The notes under the pieces: model-generated
Databases searched by the model: none
Told to the model about the DNA's origin: nothing
Seen by the model: only the letters and a program-made list of their open reading frames with translations
Position numbers and translations under genes: made by a program
Source of the DNA: Paracoccaceae bacterium
Lineage (GTDB): Bacteria; Pseudomonadota; Alphaproteobacteria; Rhodobacterales; Rhodobacteraceae
Direction: 5' to 3'
Assembly: GCA_030758115.1 (NCBI GenBank)
Contig: JANREX010000023.1
Location: 1 to 40,204, forward strand
Length of the DNA stretch: 40,204 bases
In this document: positions 26,516-34,585 of the stretch, piece after piece
How positions within the stretch are numbered: position 1 is the first letter of the stretch
Layout: the number at the start of each line of letters is the position of its first letter

Positions 26516-27335
26516 CATGCCGCTGACCGGCCGTGAGGCCGCACCAGACAGATCGCGCCCCGTTCCCTTCAGGGGCGGCGGCTTCAAACCGGTGCGCGTG
26601 CGCTACCTGGGTGCCGTCGTGATCGTGGCGCTGATCGCGCTGATCGAATGGGGCACGCGCACGGGGGTGATTTCGAACCTGACGCTGCCGCGCCCCTCGG
26701 ACGTGCTGGGCACTTTCCGCGACCTCTGGGTTTCGGGGCTGTTGTGGGACCATCTGCTCCCCTCGCTTTCGCGTCTGGCGGTCGGATCGGCGCTTGGGGT
26801 CAGCGCGGGCATCGCCGTGGGCGTGATGATCGGCCTTTTCAGCCTGGCACGGGCGGGGCTTGTGCCGCTGGTGGCGGCGATCTTTCCGATCCCCAAGATC
26901 GCGCTCCTGCCGCTTTTCGTGATCTGGTTCGGCATCGACGAGGGGTCGAAATACGCCCTTATCGCTTTTGGCACCTTCACGCCCACGGTGGTATCGACCT
27001 ATGGGGCGGTCGATAACGTGGACCGCACGCTGATCCGCATGGGCCAAAGCTTCGGCCTGACCTGGTGGTCGATCGTGCGCAAGATCGTGCTGCCCGGCGC
27101 CCTGCCCGGCATCCTGTCGGGCCTCAGGATCAGCCTGTCGATCGGGATCATCCTGCTGGTCGCCGCCGAGATGCTGGGCGCGCGCTACGGCATCGGCGCC
27201 TATATCCTCGAGGCGGGCTCACTCTATGATCTGGAGCGGCTTTTCGCGGGTGTGGTGATCCTGTCGGCGCTGGGGGTGCTGACATCGGCCGCCATCGGCT
27301 GGGCCGAGCGGCGCCTTCTGGGCTGGCGCGTCTGA
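26508..27335 (+). CDS. ABC transporter permease (SsuC/TauC type)
   Basis: The 275-residue inner-membrane protein has about six transmembrane helices after a 30-residue cytosolic N terminus. It also has the coupling-helix region MGQSFGLTWWSIVRKIVLPGALPGILSGLR, which contains the EAA-like motif. It forms the channel of the importer. AAGGAG seven bases before ATG 26508 supports the start. It is the last gene of the operon, and the long inverted repeat at 27355 follows. Confidence 0.92.
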   Translation: MSDMPLTGREAAPDRSRPVPFRGGGFKPVRVRYLGAVVIVALIALIEWGTRTGVISNLTLPRPSDVLGTFRDLWVSGLLWDHLLPSLSRLAVGSALGVSAGIAVGVMIGLFSLARAGLVPLVAAIFPIPKIALLPLFVIWFGIDEGSKYALIAFGTFTPTVVSTYGAVDNVDRTLIRMGQSFGLTWWSIVRKIVLPGALPGILSGLRISLSIGIILLVAAEMLGARYGIGAYILEAGSLYDLERLFAGVVILSALGVLTSAAIGWAERRLLGWRV

Positions 27336-27354
27336 CAGCCGCCGCCGTGGACTT

Positions 27355-27413
27355 GAGTATTTGAAGAACGATGAAGGACAGGCGCGCGCCCTTTCATCGT
27401 TCCCCAAATACTC
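27355..27413. terminator. long imperfect inverted repeat between convergent genes
   Basis: GAGTATTTG (27355-27363) pairs with CAAATACTC (27405-27413), and AACGATGAA (27367-27375) with TTCATCGTT (27393-27401). A 3-base internal loop sits on each side between these, and the centre contains the self-complementary GGCGCGCGCC. The 59-bp element fills the gap between the permease and the convergent FAH gene. It probably terminates both, though neither side has a long U-tract beyond the outer arm. It may belong to a repeated family. Confidence 0.65.
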
Positions 27414-27428
27414 ATTTGCACCCGCGCC

Positions 27429-28334
27429 TCAAGGACGGACGATGCGGTTGCGCAGCACGCCGATGCCCTCGATCTCCAGTTCGAACACATCGCCCGGCGC
27501 CAGGCGGCGGCCGGTTTCCAGACCGCAGCCGGTGCCCACGGTGCCCGACCCGATCACCTCGCCCGCATAAAGCGTCTCCGAGGCCGATATGTGTTCGATG
27601 ATCCGCGCAAAGCTGTGATGCATGGCGCGCGAATTGCCCCCGCCCCAGCGGTCCCCGTTGACGCGCAGTTCCATGTCGAGTGCGGCAGGATGGGCGATCT
27701 CGTCCGCCGTGACGATCCAGGGGCCAAGGATGTTGCCGGTGTCGAAATCCTTGCCCTTGGCGGGGCCCAGCTGCCCCGGCATCTCGCGCATCTGCGCATC
27801 GCGGGCGCTGACGTCGTTCAGGATCGTGTAGCCCCAGATATGGCCCGGTGCCTCGGCGGCGGCGATATCCTTGCCGCCCTTGCCGATGATGATGGCCATT
27901 TCCAGCTCGACATCCAGATGTTCGGCGTAGGACGGCCAGATCACATCCTGCTCCGCCCCGATGAAGGACATCCGATTGCCCTTGTAATAGATCGGCTGCT
28001 CGTACCAGACCGGCGGGATCGCAAAGGCGCGGCCGGTCATCTTCTCGGCCTGGGCGAAGGAATTGACCAGATGCTCCTCGAAGACAAGGCAATCGCGGTA
28101 CTGCACGGGCCGGATCGGGCAGCGCATCTGCACATCCGTCAGCGCGATGACCGCGCGACCACCGGGGTCGGCCAGGGCGGTGCGCACGGCGTCCAGCCCA
28201 TCCTCCCCGGCCTCGACCAGTTCGACCATGTCGCGCAGCATCAGCCCGGCGGCCCGCAGGTCCAGCAGGCGGTGTGCATCGATGACGGCCACGGGTTTTT
28301 CCACATCGGCGTGAAAGACGGTTCCCAGTTTCAT
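27429..28334 (-). CDS. fumarylacetoacetate hydrolase-family protein
   Basis: The 301-residue protein has the FAH-fold C-terminal domain. Metal-binding acidic residues sit in the DVELEMAII segment (the E-x-E pair) and in the LNDVSARD segment, followed by the conserved lysine in GPAKGKDFDTGNILGPW. Members cleave C-C bonds of acylpyruvates or hydrolyse 2,4-diketo acids and related compounds; the substrate here is unknown. GAGGAG, inside the end of the upstream cyclase gene, precedes ATG 28334. It closes the leftward TRAP operon, 7 bp after the cyclase-family gene, and shares a fate with that enzyme and the transporter. Confidence 0.82.
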   Translation of the reverse strand: MKLGTVFHADVEKPVAVIDAHRLLDLRAAGLMLRDMVELVEAGEDGLDAVRTALADPGGRAVIALTDVQMRCPIRPVQYRDCLVFEEHLVNSFAQAEKMTGRAFAIPPVWYEQPIYYKGNRMSFIGAEQDVIWPSYAEHLDVELEMAIIIGKGGKDIAAAEAPGHIWGYTILNDVSARDAQMREMPGQLGPAKGKDFDTGNILGPWIVTADEIAHPAALDMELRVNGDRWGGGNSRAMHHSFARIIEHISASETLYAGEVIGSGTVGTGCGLETGRRLAPGDVFELEIEGIGVLRNRIVRP

Positions 28335-28341
28335 GGTCGGC

Positions 28342-29118
28342 CTACTCCTCGAATATCGCGACGGCGCGGGTAAAGCCCGCCGATCCGCCTTTCAGCTTCA
28401 CCGGAAAGCAGCTGATGGTGAAGCCCGTCGCGGGCAGGCTTTCCAGGTTGCTCAGCTTTTCCATGTGGCAATAGCCGATGTCGATCGAGGCGCGGTGCCC
28501 CTCCCAGATGATGCCGGGATCGTGGGTTTCGGCCCATTTCCTTGCCGTATGCGAAAACGGTGCATCCCAGGACCAGGCATCGGTGCCGGTCACCCGCACG
28601 CCGCGTTCCAGCAGATACATCGTCGCCTCGCGCCCCATGCCGCAGCCGCTGTCGACATAATCGGGCTGGCCGTATTTCGCACCGGCAGAGGTGTTGATGA
28701 CAACGATATCCAGTGGCTGCAGCTCATGCCCGATCCGGGCCAGTTCGGCCGCGACCTCGGCGGCGCTGACCAGATGGCCGTCGGGCAGGTGCCGGAAATC
28801 CAGCTTGACGCCGGGGTTCATGCACCATTCCAGCGGCACCTCGTCGATGGTGATCGCGCGCTTGCCGCCGTCCATCGTCGAGTGGTGGTGGTATGGTGCG
28901 TCAAGATGCGTGCCATTGTGGCTGCTGATGCGCAGCATCTCGACCGCCCAGCCATCGCCGCCGGGCAGGTCATCGACCGTGAGGCCCGGAAAGAAGCCCG
29001 CGATCTGCCCCGCCGTCATCTTGTGATCCAGATAGTCGATCTGCGGCAGCATGATCGGCGGGTCGCTGGCGACACCCGCCTCCAGCGGGATGGAAATATC
29101 GACGAACCTGCGTGCCAT
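28342..29118 (-). CDS. cyclase-family (kynurenine formamidase-like) metal hydrolase
   Basis: The 258-residue protein has the family motif H-x-G-T-H-x-D-x-P (HNGTHLDAPYHHH, about residues 67-79). This motif binds the divalent metals of kynurenine formamidase, isatin hydrolase and similar enzymes, which open cyclic amides, esters or lactones. GGAGGG before ATG 29118 fixes the start. It sits 28 bp after dctM and 7 bp before the FAH-family gene, so hydrolysis of an imported ring or lactone followed by C-C cleavage is a reasonable inference. The substrate is not readable. Confidence 0.8.
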   Translation of the reverse strand: MARRFVDISIPLEAGVASDPPIMLPQIDYLDHKMTAGQIAGFFPGLTVDDLPGGDGWAVEMLRISSHNGTHLDAPYHHHSTMDGGKRAITIDEVPLEWCMNPGVKLDFRHLPDGHLVSAAEVAAELARIGHELQPLDIVVINTSAGAKYGQPDYVDSGCGMGREATMYLLERGVRVTGTDAWSWDAPFSHTARKWAETHDPGIIWEGHRASIDIGYCHMEKLSNLESLPATGFTISCFPVKLKGGSAGFTRAVAIFEE

Positions 29119-29146
29119 GGCGAAACCCTCCTTCTTGCGGTGAAAC

Positions 29147-30457
29147 TCAGCGCCCCGGCACAAGGCCGATGGCGATCATGGGAAAGACGATGACCAGCGC
29201 CAGCACCGCCAGCATGATCAGCGCGAAGGGGGCGGCCCCCTTGAAGATATCGGCCAGGGTGATCGCGGGATCATCCAGCGTGGCCTTGATGACATAGACG
29301 GATATGCCGAAGGGTGGCGTCAGCAACCCGATCTCGACCGCCAGCACGGTGACGATGCCGAACCAGACAAGATCCACCCCCATGGGCACGACCACGGGCA
29401 GCATGAGCGGCACGAGGATCAGCATGATCGACGAACTGTCCAGGATCATGCCCAGTGCGATCACGATCACGACGTAAAGGATCATCAGACCCCAGAAGCC
29501 CAGATCGGCCCCCGCCGCCCAGGCGCCCAGCCCGGCGGGCACGCCCGACAGCGCCAGCATCCGCGAATACATCTGCGCCGCGATGATCAGAAAGCACACG
29601 GTCGCCGTCACCAGCCCGGTTTCCACCAGCACCCGCCACAGCCCCGCCCATGTCAGGCGGCGCAGGGCAAAGCCGATCAGCAGCGCACCGATGGAGCCGA
29701 CGGCCCCTGCCTCGACCGGCGTGAAAAGACCGCCGTAGATGCCGCCCAGCACCAGCGCGATCAGCAGGGCGATGGGCAGGCCCTTGGCCAGCAGAACGCG
29801 CGGCGGCAGCGCCTCGGGCGCGCCATCGGGGCGGCCCACGAAACCGGGGGTGAAGATCGCCATCAGCACGATGCCCCCGGCAAAGAACACCGCCAGCAGC
29901 AGACCCGGCCCAATGCCCGCGATGAACAGATCCCCGATGCTTTGCTCGGTCAGGATGCCGTAGAGGATCAAGAGCAGCGAGGGCGGGATCATCATGCCCA
30001 GCACGCTGGAACCCGCCACCACCCCCACGGCAAAGCGCGGCGCATAGCCGTGGCGGATCATCTGCGGCACCGCGATCTTGGTGAACACGGCGGCCGAGGC
30101 AATCGAGATGCCGGTGATCGCGGCAAAGATCGCGTTCGCCCCCACCGTGCCCACGCCCAGCCCCCCCTTCAGGCGGCGGAACATCGCATTGGCCACATCG
30201 AAGGCATCGCGGCCCAGACCGGCCTCGGCCACGATGAAGCCCATCAGCACGAAGAGCGGCACCACCCCGAAGAAATAGCTGGAGATCGCGTCATTCGCGG
30301 CCAGCGCCATCAGCTTGGACGCCAGCAGGGGCGAGCCCTTGATCGCCCAGACCCCAAGGAAGGAACAGAGCATCAGCGCGATGGGCACGAAAAGCCCCGC
30401 CAGCACAGAGACGAACATCGCGGCCAGGGCGATCAGGCCGATCTCGAATGGCGTCAT
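29147..30457 (-). CDS. TRAP transporter large permease DctM
   Basis: The 436-residue protein has the multi-helix DctM architecture (about 12 membrane segments). Landmarks include VVPLFVLMGFIVAEAGLGRD near the N terminus, AAITGISIASAAVFTK, and SSVLGMMIPPSLLLILYG. It is the Na+- or H+-coupled transport subunit that works with DctQ and the DctP binding protein. It overlaps dctQ by four bases (ATGA), indicating translational coupling. ATG 30457 begins the first helix directly. The operon order is dctP-dctQ-dctM-cyclase-FAH, all leftward. Confidence 0.93.
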   Translation of the reverse strand: MTPFEIGLIALAAMFVSVLAGLFVPIALMLCSFLGVWAIKGSPLLASKLMALAANDAISSYFFGVVPLFVLMGFIVAEAGLGRDAFDVANAMFRRLKGGLGVGTVGANAIFAAITGISIASAAVFTKIAVPQMIRHGYAPRFAVGVVAGSSVLGMMIPPSLLLILYGILTEQSIGDLFIAGIGPGLLLAVFFAGGIVLMAIFTPGFVGRPDGAPEALPPRVLLAKGLPIALLIALVLGGIYGGLFTPVEAGAVGSIGALLIGFALRRLTWAGLWRVLVETGLVTATVCFLIIAAQMYSRMLALSGVPAGLGAWAAGADLGFWGLMILYVVIVIALGMILDSSSIMLILVPLMLPVVVPMGVDLVWFGIVTVLAVEIGLLTPPFGISVYVIKATLDDPAITLADIFKGAAPFALIMLAVLALVIVFPMIAIGLVPGR

Positions 30458-30984
30458 CCTTGCGCCTCCATCTCGGGGGGCAAGACCCAGCGCCGCAGGA
30501 TGCGGGCTGCGAATTGCAGGATCAGCATGCTGCCCCCGATCAGGATCGTCAGTTTCACCGGCCATGTGGGGGCGGTGAAATCGCCCAGCGCGCCGATGAA
30601 TTCGCCCCGTTCCCAGGCGCGGACAAAGATCGGCCATGTGGTGCTGACGATCACCCAGACCACCGCCATCGACACAAGGTCAAAGGCGGTCTCAAGCCAT
30701 TTTCCGGTCAGGGGGCTGCGCCTGTCCAGCCAGCCCAGAAGCGCATCGGACCGGGTCAGGCGACCGGCGCGCAGCGCCTGCGGGATCTGCAGGAACACGA
30801 TCGCCACGATCGACAGCGTCACCAGTTCCGGCACGCCCGCGACAGGCGCGCCTGCAAGGTTGCGCCCTGCCACATCGACCCCCACAAGGATCATCAGCAG
30901 CAGGATCAACCCCGAACCGATCACGTTCAGCGCCTGCGTCACCCCGTCCAGAAGGCGCAACGCAAGGGCCAGGAATGGGCGCAT
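30454..30984 (-). CDS. TRAP transporter small permease DctQ
   Basis: The 176-residue membrane protein has four hydrophobic segments (about 9-36, 47-70, 99-120 and 138-160) as expected for DctQ, which supports DctM. The AGRLTRSDALLGWLDRRSP loop links helix pairs. ATG 30984 is placed after dctP with a 7-bp gap; AAGGAA at the end of dctP serves as ribosome binding site. A longer frame back to 31044 runs into dctP and is ignored. Its stop overlaps the dctM start. Confidence 0.88.
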   Translation of the reverse strand: MRPFLALALRLLDGVTQALNVIGSGLILLLMILVGVDVAGRNLAGAPVAGVPELVTLSIVAIVFLQIPQALRAGRLTRSDALLGWLDRRSPLTGKWLETAFDLVSMAVVWVIVSTTWPIFVRAWERGEFIGALGDFTAPTWPVKLTILIGGSMLILQFAARILRRWVLPPEMEAQG

Positions 30985-30991
30985 GCCGCGC

Positions 30992-32047
30992 CTATTCCTT
31001 GTCCCAGTCGCGCAGCGGCGTGGCACCGGCGGCGCGCATCGCATCCATGTAGAGGCCCAGGATCAGGCTGGCGGGCTTGCCCTGCGCGTCAAGTTCGGCG
31101 GCCCATTTCGCCGCGGCATTGTCCATGCCATTGGCCCAGGCGGCGCGCATCTCGGGGCTGGCGTCGGTGATGGTGGCGCCCGCTTCGGCCATTTTGGCCA
31201 GGGCCACCTGGACAAAGGCCTCAAGGTCATCGTGATACCAGACCTGCGCCGCGTCGGCGGCTGTCACAAGGGCGGTCTGCACTTCGGCCGGCAGACCTGC
31301 GAACCACTCGGCATTGGCGCAGATGGAGCCTGCGTATTGCGCGCCCAGTCCCATCTTGGTGATATGGGGCGCGACCTCGAACAGCTTGCCCGGCAGGGCG
31401 GCGCTGGCGAAGACCAGAACGCCATCGTAAACGCCGGCTTTCAGTTCGTTGTAATAGGTGGTCAGGTTGCCCGAGACGCCGACCGCCCCGGTCCCCGACA
31501 ACCAGTTGATCGCCGCACCCGGCGCCGCGATCTTGCGGCCCTGCAGGTCGTCCAAGGATGTAACGGGGAAATTCGTCATCAGCGTATAGTCGTCGATCCC
31601 GATGGGTGCGCCCAGATAGACCACACCGTTTTCGGCATAGGCCAGGTTCATCTCGGTATGATTGCGGTGCAGGTCATTGATCGTATCGGCGATCAGGCGC
31701 ACATCGTCGCTGACGAAGGGCGTATAATAAGTCACGTTCTGCACCGCCAGCTTGGCCGGATCGAACAGCGCCTGGCAGGTGCCCATCTCGGCCAGCCCGG
31801 CCTCGACCGCCTCAAGCTCTTCGCCGACCCCGGCCAATGCGCCACCGTATTGTTCCGAGAATGTCATGCTGTGACCTGCCGCCTCAAGCTCGGCCTGTGC
31901 GGTCGGGATGAAGCTTTCGGTGATCATCCGCACCCAGCGAAACACCGGCGGGTGCCCCGCGACCACGGTCACGTTGTAGCTTTCGGCGAAAGTGGCGGCT
32001 GGTGTCAGCGCAATGGCCGCGATCAGCCCCAGATGTTTCAGTGTCAT
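30992..32047 (-). CDS. TRAP transporter substrate-binding protein DctP
   Basis: The 351-residue periplasmic protein has a Sec signal peptide (MTLKHLGLIAAIALTPAATF, cleavage near residue 21) and TRAP binding-protein features, including the LDDLQGRKIAAPG segment. ATG 32047 has GGGAGG at good spacing; the long in-frame extension to 32407 runs through the intergenic region and part of the tRNA and is spurious. The carboxylate-binding arginine cannot be pinned down by eye. It is first in the operon, so its promoter must lie in 32048-32170. Confidence 0.88.
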   Translation of the reverse strand: MTLKHLGLIAAIALTPAATFAESYNVTVVAGHPPVFRWVRMITESFIPTAQAELEAAGHSMTFSEQYGGALAGVGEELEAVEAGLAEMGTCQALFDPAKLAVQNVTYYTPFVSDDVRLIADTINDLHRNHTEMNLAYAENGVVYLGAPIGIDDYTLMTNFPVTSLDDLQGRKIAAPGAAINWLSGTGAVGVSGNLTTYYNELKAGVYDGVLVFASAALPGKLFEVAPHITKMGLGAQYAGSICANAEWFAGLPAEVQTALVTAADAAQVWYHDDLEAFVQVALAKMAEAGATITDASPEMRAAWANGMDNAAAKWAAELDAQGKPASLILGLYMDAMRAAGATPLRDWDKE

Positions 32048-32172
32048 TCTCGGTCTCCTCCCAAAGACAGGGCCGCAGAGCAGCGGCGCAGGTAAGTGCA
32101 GCTGCTGCCATTGCAGCAACCACATATCGTTTTGGAATACCGCCAGGACTTGCCGGGCAGGCGCAGGCCTTT
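32048..32172 (-). promoter_or_regulatory. upstream region of dctP operon
   Basis: This is the leader of the dctP-dctQ-dctM-cyclase-FAH operon. It contains a 6-bp inverted repeat TGCTGC-CATT-GCAGCA at 32103-32118, about 56 bp before the dctP ATG. Such a site in the promoter zone could be an operator. No confident -35/-10 was found. The rest of 32048-32347, apart from the terminator at 32173, shows nothing else. Confidence 0.35.
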
Positions 32173-32210
32173 GAAAAATCGCTGTGGCGGCTCCTCCTTC
32201 CGCCACAGCG
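32173..32210 (-). terminator. intrinsic terminator of tRNA-Gly transcript
   Basis: Read leftward, a perfect 11-bp stem, CGCTGTGGCGG with CCGCCACAGCG, has a 9-base loop (AAGGAGGAG) and is followed by ATTTTTC. It lies about 140 bp after the tRNA gene, so it probably ends the tRNA precursor before the dctP promoter. Confidence 0.8.
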
Positions 32211-32347
32211 TCCGACGCGGTCCGGGCAGCGGTCCTTGCGGACGCACCTCGAAAACCGCACGGGTTGACGGAGCGTAACCCGGCCCACGCGAAGGTCAAG
32301 TGCCAAGGTGGCATCCATGTCGCGCCGAAAGTTTTTATGGAAGGGTC

Positions 32348-32421
32348 TGGAGCGGGCGGCGGGAATCGAACCCGCGTCTCTTGCTTGGAAGGCAAGGGTC
32401 TTACCATTACACAACGCCCGC
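32348..32421 (-). tRNA. tRNA-Gly (anticodon TCC)
   Basis: The 74-nt gene includes an encoded 3' CCA (32348-32350). The 7-bp acceptor stem pairs GCGGGCG at the 5' end with CGCCCGC at the 3' end. The anticodon arm reads CTTGC-CTTCCAA-GCAAG, giving anticodon TCC at 32387-32389. The T-arm has GCGGG-TTCGATT-CCCGC. All arms are complete, with no intron or mispaired acceptor positions seen by eye. It reads GGA and, by wobble, probably GGG codons. Confidence 0.97.
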
Positions 32422-32434
32422 ATCAGGCCGCGTC

Positions 32435-32463
32435 GTCTTAGCGCGCCCGGGGATCGGAGGCAA
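32435..32463 (-). promoter_or_regulatory. possible tRNA-Gly promoter
   Basis: On the minus strand TTGCCT (32458-32463) and TAAGAC (32435-32440) are separated by 17 bp, placing the transcription start about 7 bp before the mature tRNA. The -10 is a weak match, so the call is tentative. Confidence 0.35.
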
Positions 32464-32597
32464 GTCGAACCTGCATCGGGCGGTCCCGCATTCGCAAGTG
32501 AACTGGGCGCGTGGCGGTCGATGACGCGCGATCACGGGCCGGTCCGCCGGGCGATCGGGCCGCGGTCGCGAATCGGATGGCGGGGTGTGCCCGCCCC

Positions 32598-33815
32598 TCA
32601 GGCCGCGATGACGGCCTGCGCGGCGATCAACGCCTCGATCCGCGCCGCGTCCAGTCCGATCTCGCGCAGGATCTCGCGGCTATGCTGCCCCAGCACGGGC
32701 GCCGCGCGGGTGATGCTGGCCGGGGTGCGGCTGAACTTGACCGGGTGTCCGATCGTATCGACCTTGCCTGCACGCGGATGATCGAGGGTCAGCACCATCT
32801 CGCGGGCGCGGGTCTGCGGATCGTCATGCATCTGCAGGATGTCATTGATCGGCCCGGCGGGCAGCTTGGCCTTTTCCATCCGGGCAAGCCAGACCTCGGT
32901 CGTGTCCTTGCACAGAAAGCCGTTCAGGATCTCGACCAGTTCCGGCAGGTTTCGCTTGCGCGCCTCGTTCGAGGCGAATTTGGGGTCGTCATTCAATTCT
33001 GGTGCGCCGATGACCTCGAGAAACCGCAGCCAGTTGCTCTGGTTTGCGGCACCCACGTTGATCCAGCCATCCTGCGTCTGAAACGCCTGGTAGGGCGCGT
33101 TCAGCGGATGCGCCGATCCCAGCGGTTCGGGCTTTTCGCCGGTCGCAAAGGCAATCGCCGATTGCCAATAGGTCTGCACGATTGCCGCCTCGAAAAGCGA
33201 GGTGTCGACCTTCTGCCCCTGCCCGGTGCGCAGCATGTTGGCATAGGCGGCGCTGACGCCCATGGCGGCCAGAATGCCTGAATTGATGTCTGAAATGGGT
33301 GCTGCGACCTTGACGGGCGGACGCCCCGGCCCTTCGCCGGTGATCGACATCAGACCCGCCATACCCTGCGCGATCAGGTCGAACCCGCCACGCTCCGCAT
33401 AGGGGCCGGTCCGGCCAAACCCCGAAATCTCGCAATAGATCAGGCGCGGGTTGATCTTGACCAGATCGTCATAGCCCAGGCCCAGCCGTTCCATCGTGCC
33501 GGTGCGGTAATTCTCGATCACCACATCGGCCTCGGACAGGAGCTTGCGCAACACATCGACCGCATCGGCATCCTTGAGGTTCAGCGCGATGCCCCGCTTG
33601 TTGCGGTTCATCATCATGTAGGCCGCGGACTCGCCATTGATGTCTGGCGGCACGAAGCGGCGGCTGTCATCGCCGCTTGGCTTTTCCACCTTGATCACAT
33701 CGGCGCCCATGTCGGCCAGCATCAGGCCACAGACCGGACCCGCCATGATATGTGCAAGTTCGATCACCCGCATGCCTTGAAGCGGACCCGTGGCCGTCGT
33801 CATCGTCCCGTCCAT
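32598..33815 (-). CDS. CaiB/BaiF-family type III CoA-transferase
   Basis: The 405-residue protein is a family III CoA-transferase. The N-terminal GMRVIELAHIMAGPVCGLMLAD block, the VIKVEKPSGDD segment, and the active-site aspartate D176 in APISDINSG (aligned with D169 of formyl-CoA transferase) are present. It should move CoA from a donor thioester to a carboxylic acid. The acceptor could be a dicarboxylate, hydroxy acid or similar. ATG 33815 has GAGGAA upstream; ATG 33803 is an alternative. It is last in the operon and overlaps the crotonase-fold gene by 16 bp. Confidence 0.9.
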   Translation of the reverse strand: MDGTMTTATGPLQGMRVIELAHIMAGPVCGLMLADMGADVIKVEKPSGDDSRRFVPPDINGESAAYMMMNRNKRGIALNLKDADAVDVLRKLLSEADVVIENYRTGTMERLGLGYDDLVKINPRLIYCEISGFGRTGPYAERGGFDLIAQGMAGLMSITGEGPGRPPVKVAAPISDINSGILAAMGVSAAYANMLRTGQGQKVDTSLFEAAIVQTYWQSAIAFATGEKPEPLGSAHPLNAPYQAFQTQDGWINVGAANQSNWLRFLEVIGAPELNDDPKFASNEARKRNLPELVEILNGFLCKDTTEVWLARMEKAKLPAGPINDILQMHDDPQTRAREMVLTLDHPRAGKVDTIGHPVKFSRTPASITRAAPVLGQHSREILREIGLDAARIEALIAAQAVIAA

Positions 33816-34585
33816 TCCGGTTTCCTCTTGCCCAGGAAGGCTTCCATCCCGATCCGGAAATCATCGCTCATGTAGCATAGCGTGATCAGGTCATCGTCCT
33901 GCACCTTGTTGGCGGTGCGGTTGCGGCGCATCGCTTCCTTGGTGGCGCGCAGGGTCAGGGGGGCCATGGATCCCACCAACGCCGCCAGTTCGTCCGCGCG
34001 CGTCATCAGCGCGGCCTCATCCGGCAGAACCTCGCTGACCAGGCCGCAGGCCAGCGCCTCATCGGCCTGCACAAGACGGGCGGTGAAGATCAGTTCGCGC
34101 ACGCGGCCTGCCCCGATCAGTTCGCTCAGCCGCCCGAGGTTGCCGGCAGCCAGGCAATTGCCCAGGGTGCGCGCGATGGGAAAGCCGAACTTGAGGCTGG
34201 CCGAGGCGATGCGCAGATCGCAGGCTGCGGCGATGGACCCGCCGCCGCCAGTGCAGGCGCCATTGATGGCGGCAATGGTCGGCACGGGGCAGCGTTCGAC
34301 CGCATCCAGCACCGCGTCGATCCGGCCTTCGTAATCCAGCGCATCCTGCGCCGTCTCGAAGGCGCGGAACTGCGTCATGTCGGTGCCGGCGGCAAAAGCC
34401 TTGCCGCCCGCGCCCGCAATCACCATCGCACGCACCGTTCCATCGGTGGGCATCGTCGCACAGATCGCGGCAAGGCGTTCGTACATCGCGAAGGTCAGGG
34501 CATTGCGCGCCTCGGGGCGGTTGAAGGTAACCCAGAGGGTGCCGTCGCGCAGCTCTTCGATCAGTTCGGGGGTCTGCATGCTCAT
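33800..34585 (-). CDS. crotonase-fold protein without the two catalytic glutamates
   Basis: The 261-residue protein has the enoyl-CoA hydratase/isomerase fold: the first oxyanion-hole segment KAFAAGTDMTQF (62-73) and the second, GACTGGGGSIAAACDLRIAS (109-128). At the positions of crotonase E144 and E164 it has S117 (after GGGG) and I137 (FGFPI). A conventional enoyl-CoA hydration is therefore unlikely; a different reaction on an acyl-CoA (isomerase, hydrolase, lyase or decarboxylase) is more probable. Start 34585 overlaps the dctM stop in ATGA; ATG 34579 is an alternative. It shares its transcript with a TRAP transporter upstream and a CoA-transferase downstream, so the substrate is probably the CoA ester of an imported acid. 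Confidence 0.85.
   Translation of the reverse strand: MSMQTPELIEELRDGTLWVTFNRPEARNALTFAMYERLAAICATMPTDGTVRAMVIAGAGGKAFAAGTDMTQFRAFETAQDALDYEGRIDAVLDAVERCPVPTIAAINGACTGGGGSIAAACDLRIASASLKFGFPIARTLGNCLAAGNLGRLSELIGAGRVRELIFTARLVQADEALACGLVSEVLPDEAALMTRADELAALVGSMAPLTLRATKEAMRRNRTANKVQDDDLITLCYMSDDFRIGMEAFLGKRKPEWTGR

Noticed and set aside
24554-26587. A 677-codon open frame on the - strand opposite the ABC importer genes
   Set aside because: It is antisense to the binding protein and ATPase genes and shows no domain features.
29942-32095. A 717-codon open frame on the + strand opposite the first TRAP operon
   Set aside because: It covers dctM, dctQ and dctP in antisense; the real genes have family motifs and ribosome binding sites.
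32348-32421. tRNA-Gly as an integration site for a mobile element
   Set aside because: No integrase and no direct repeat of the tRNA 3' end were seen, and the surrounding genes look native.
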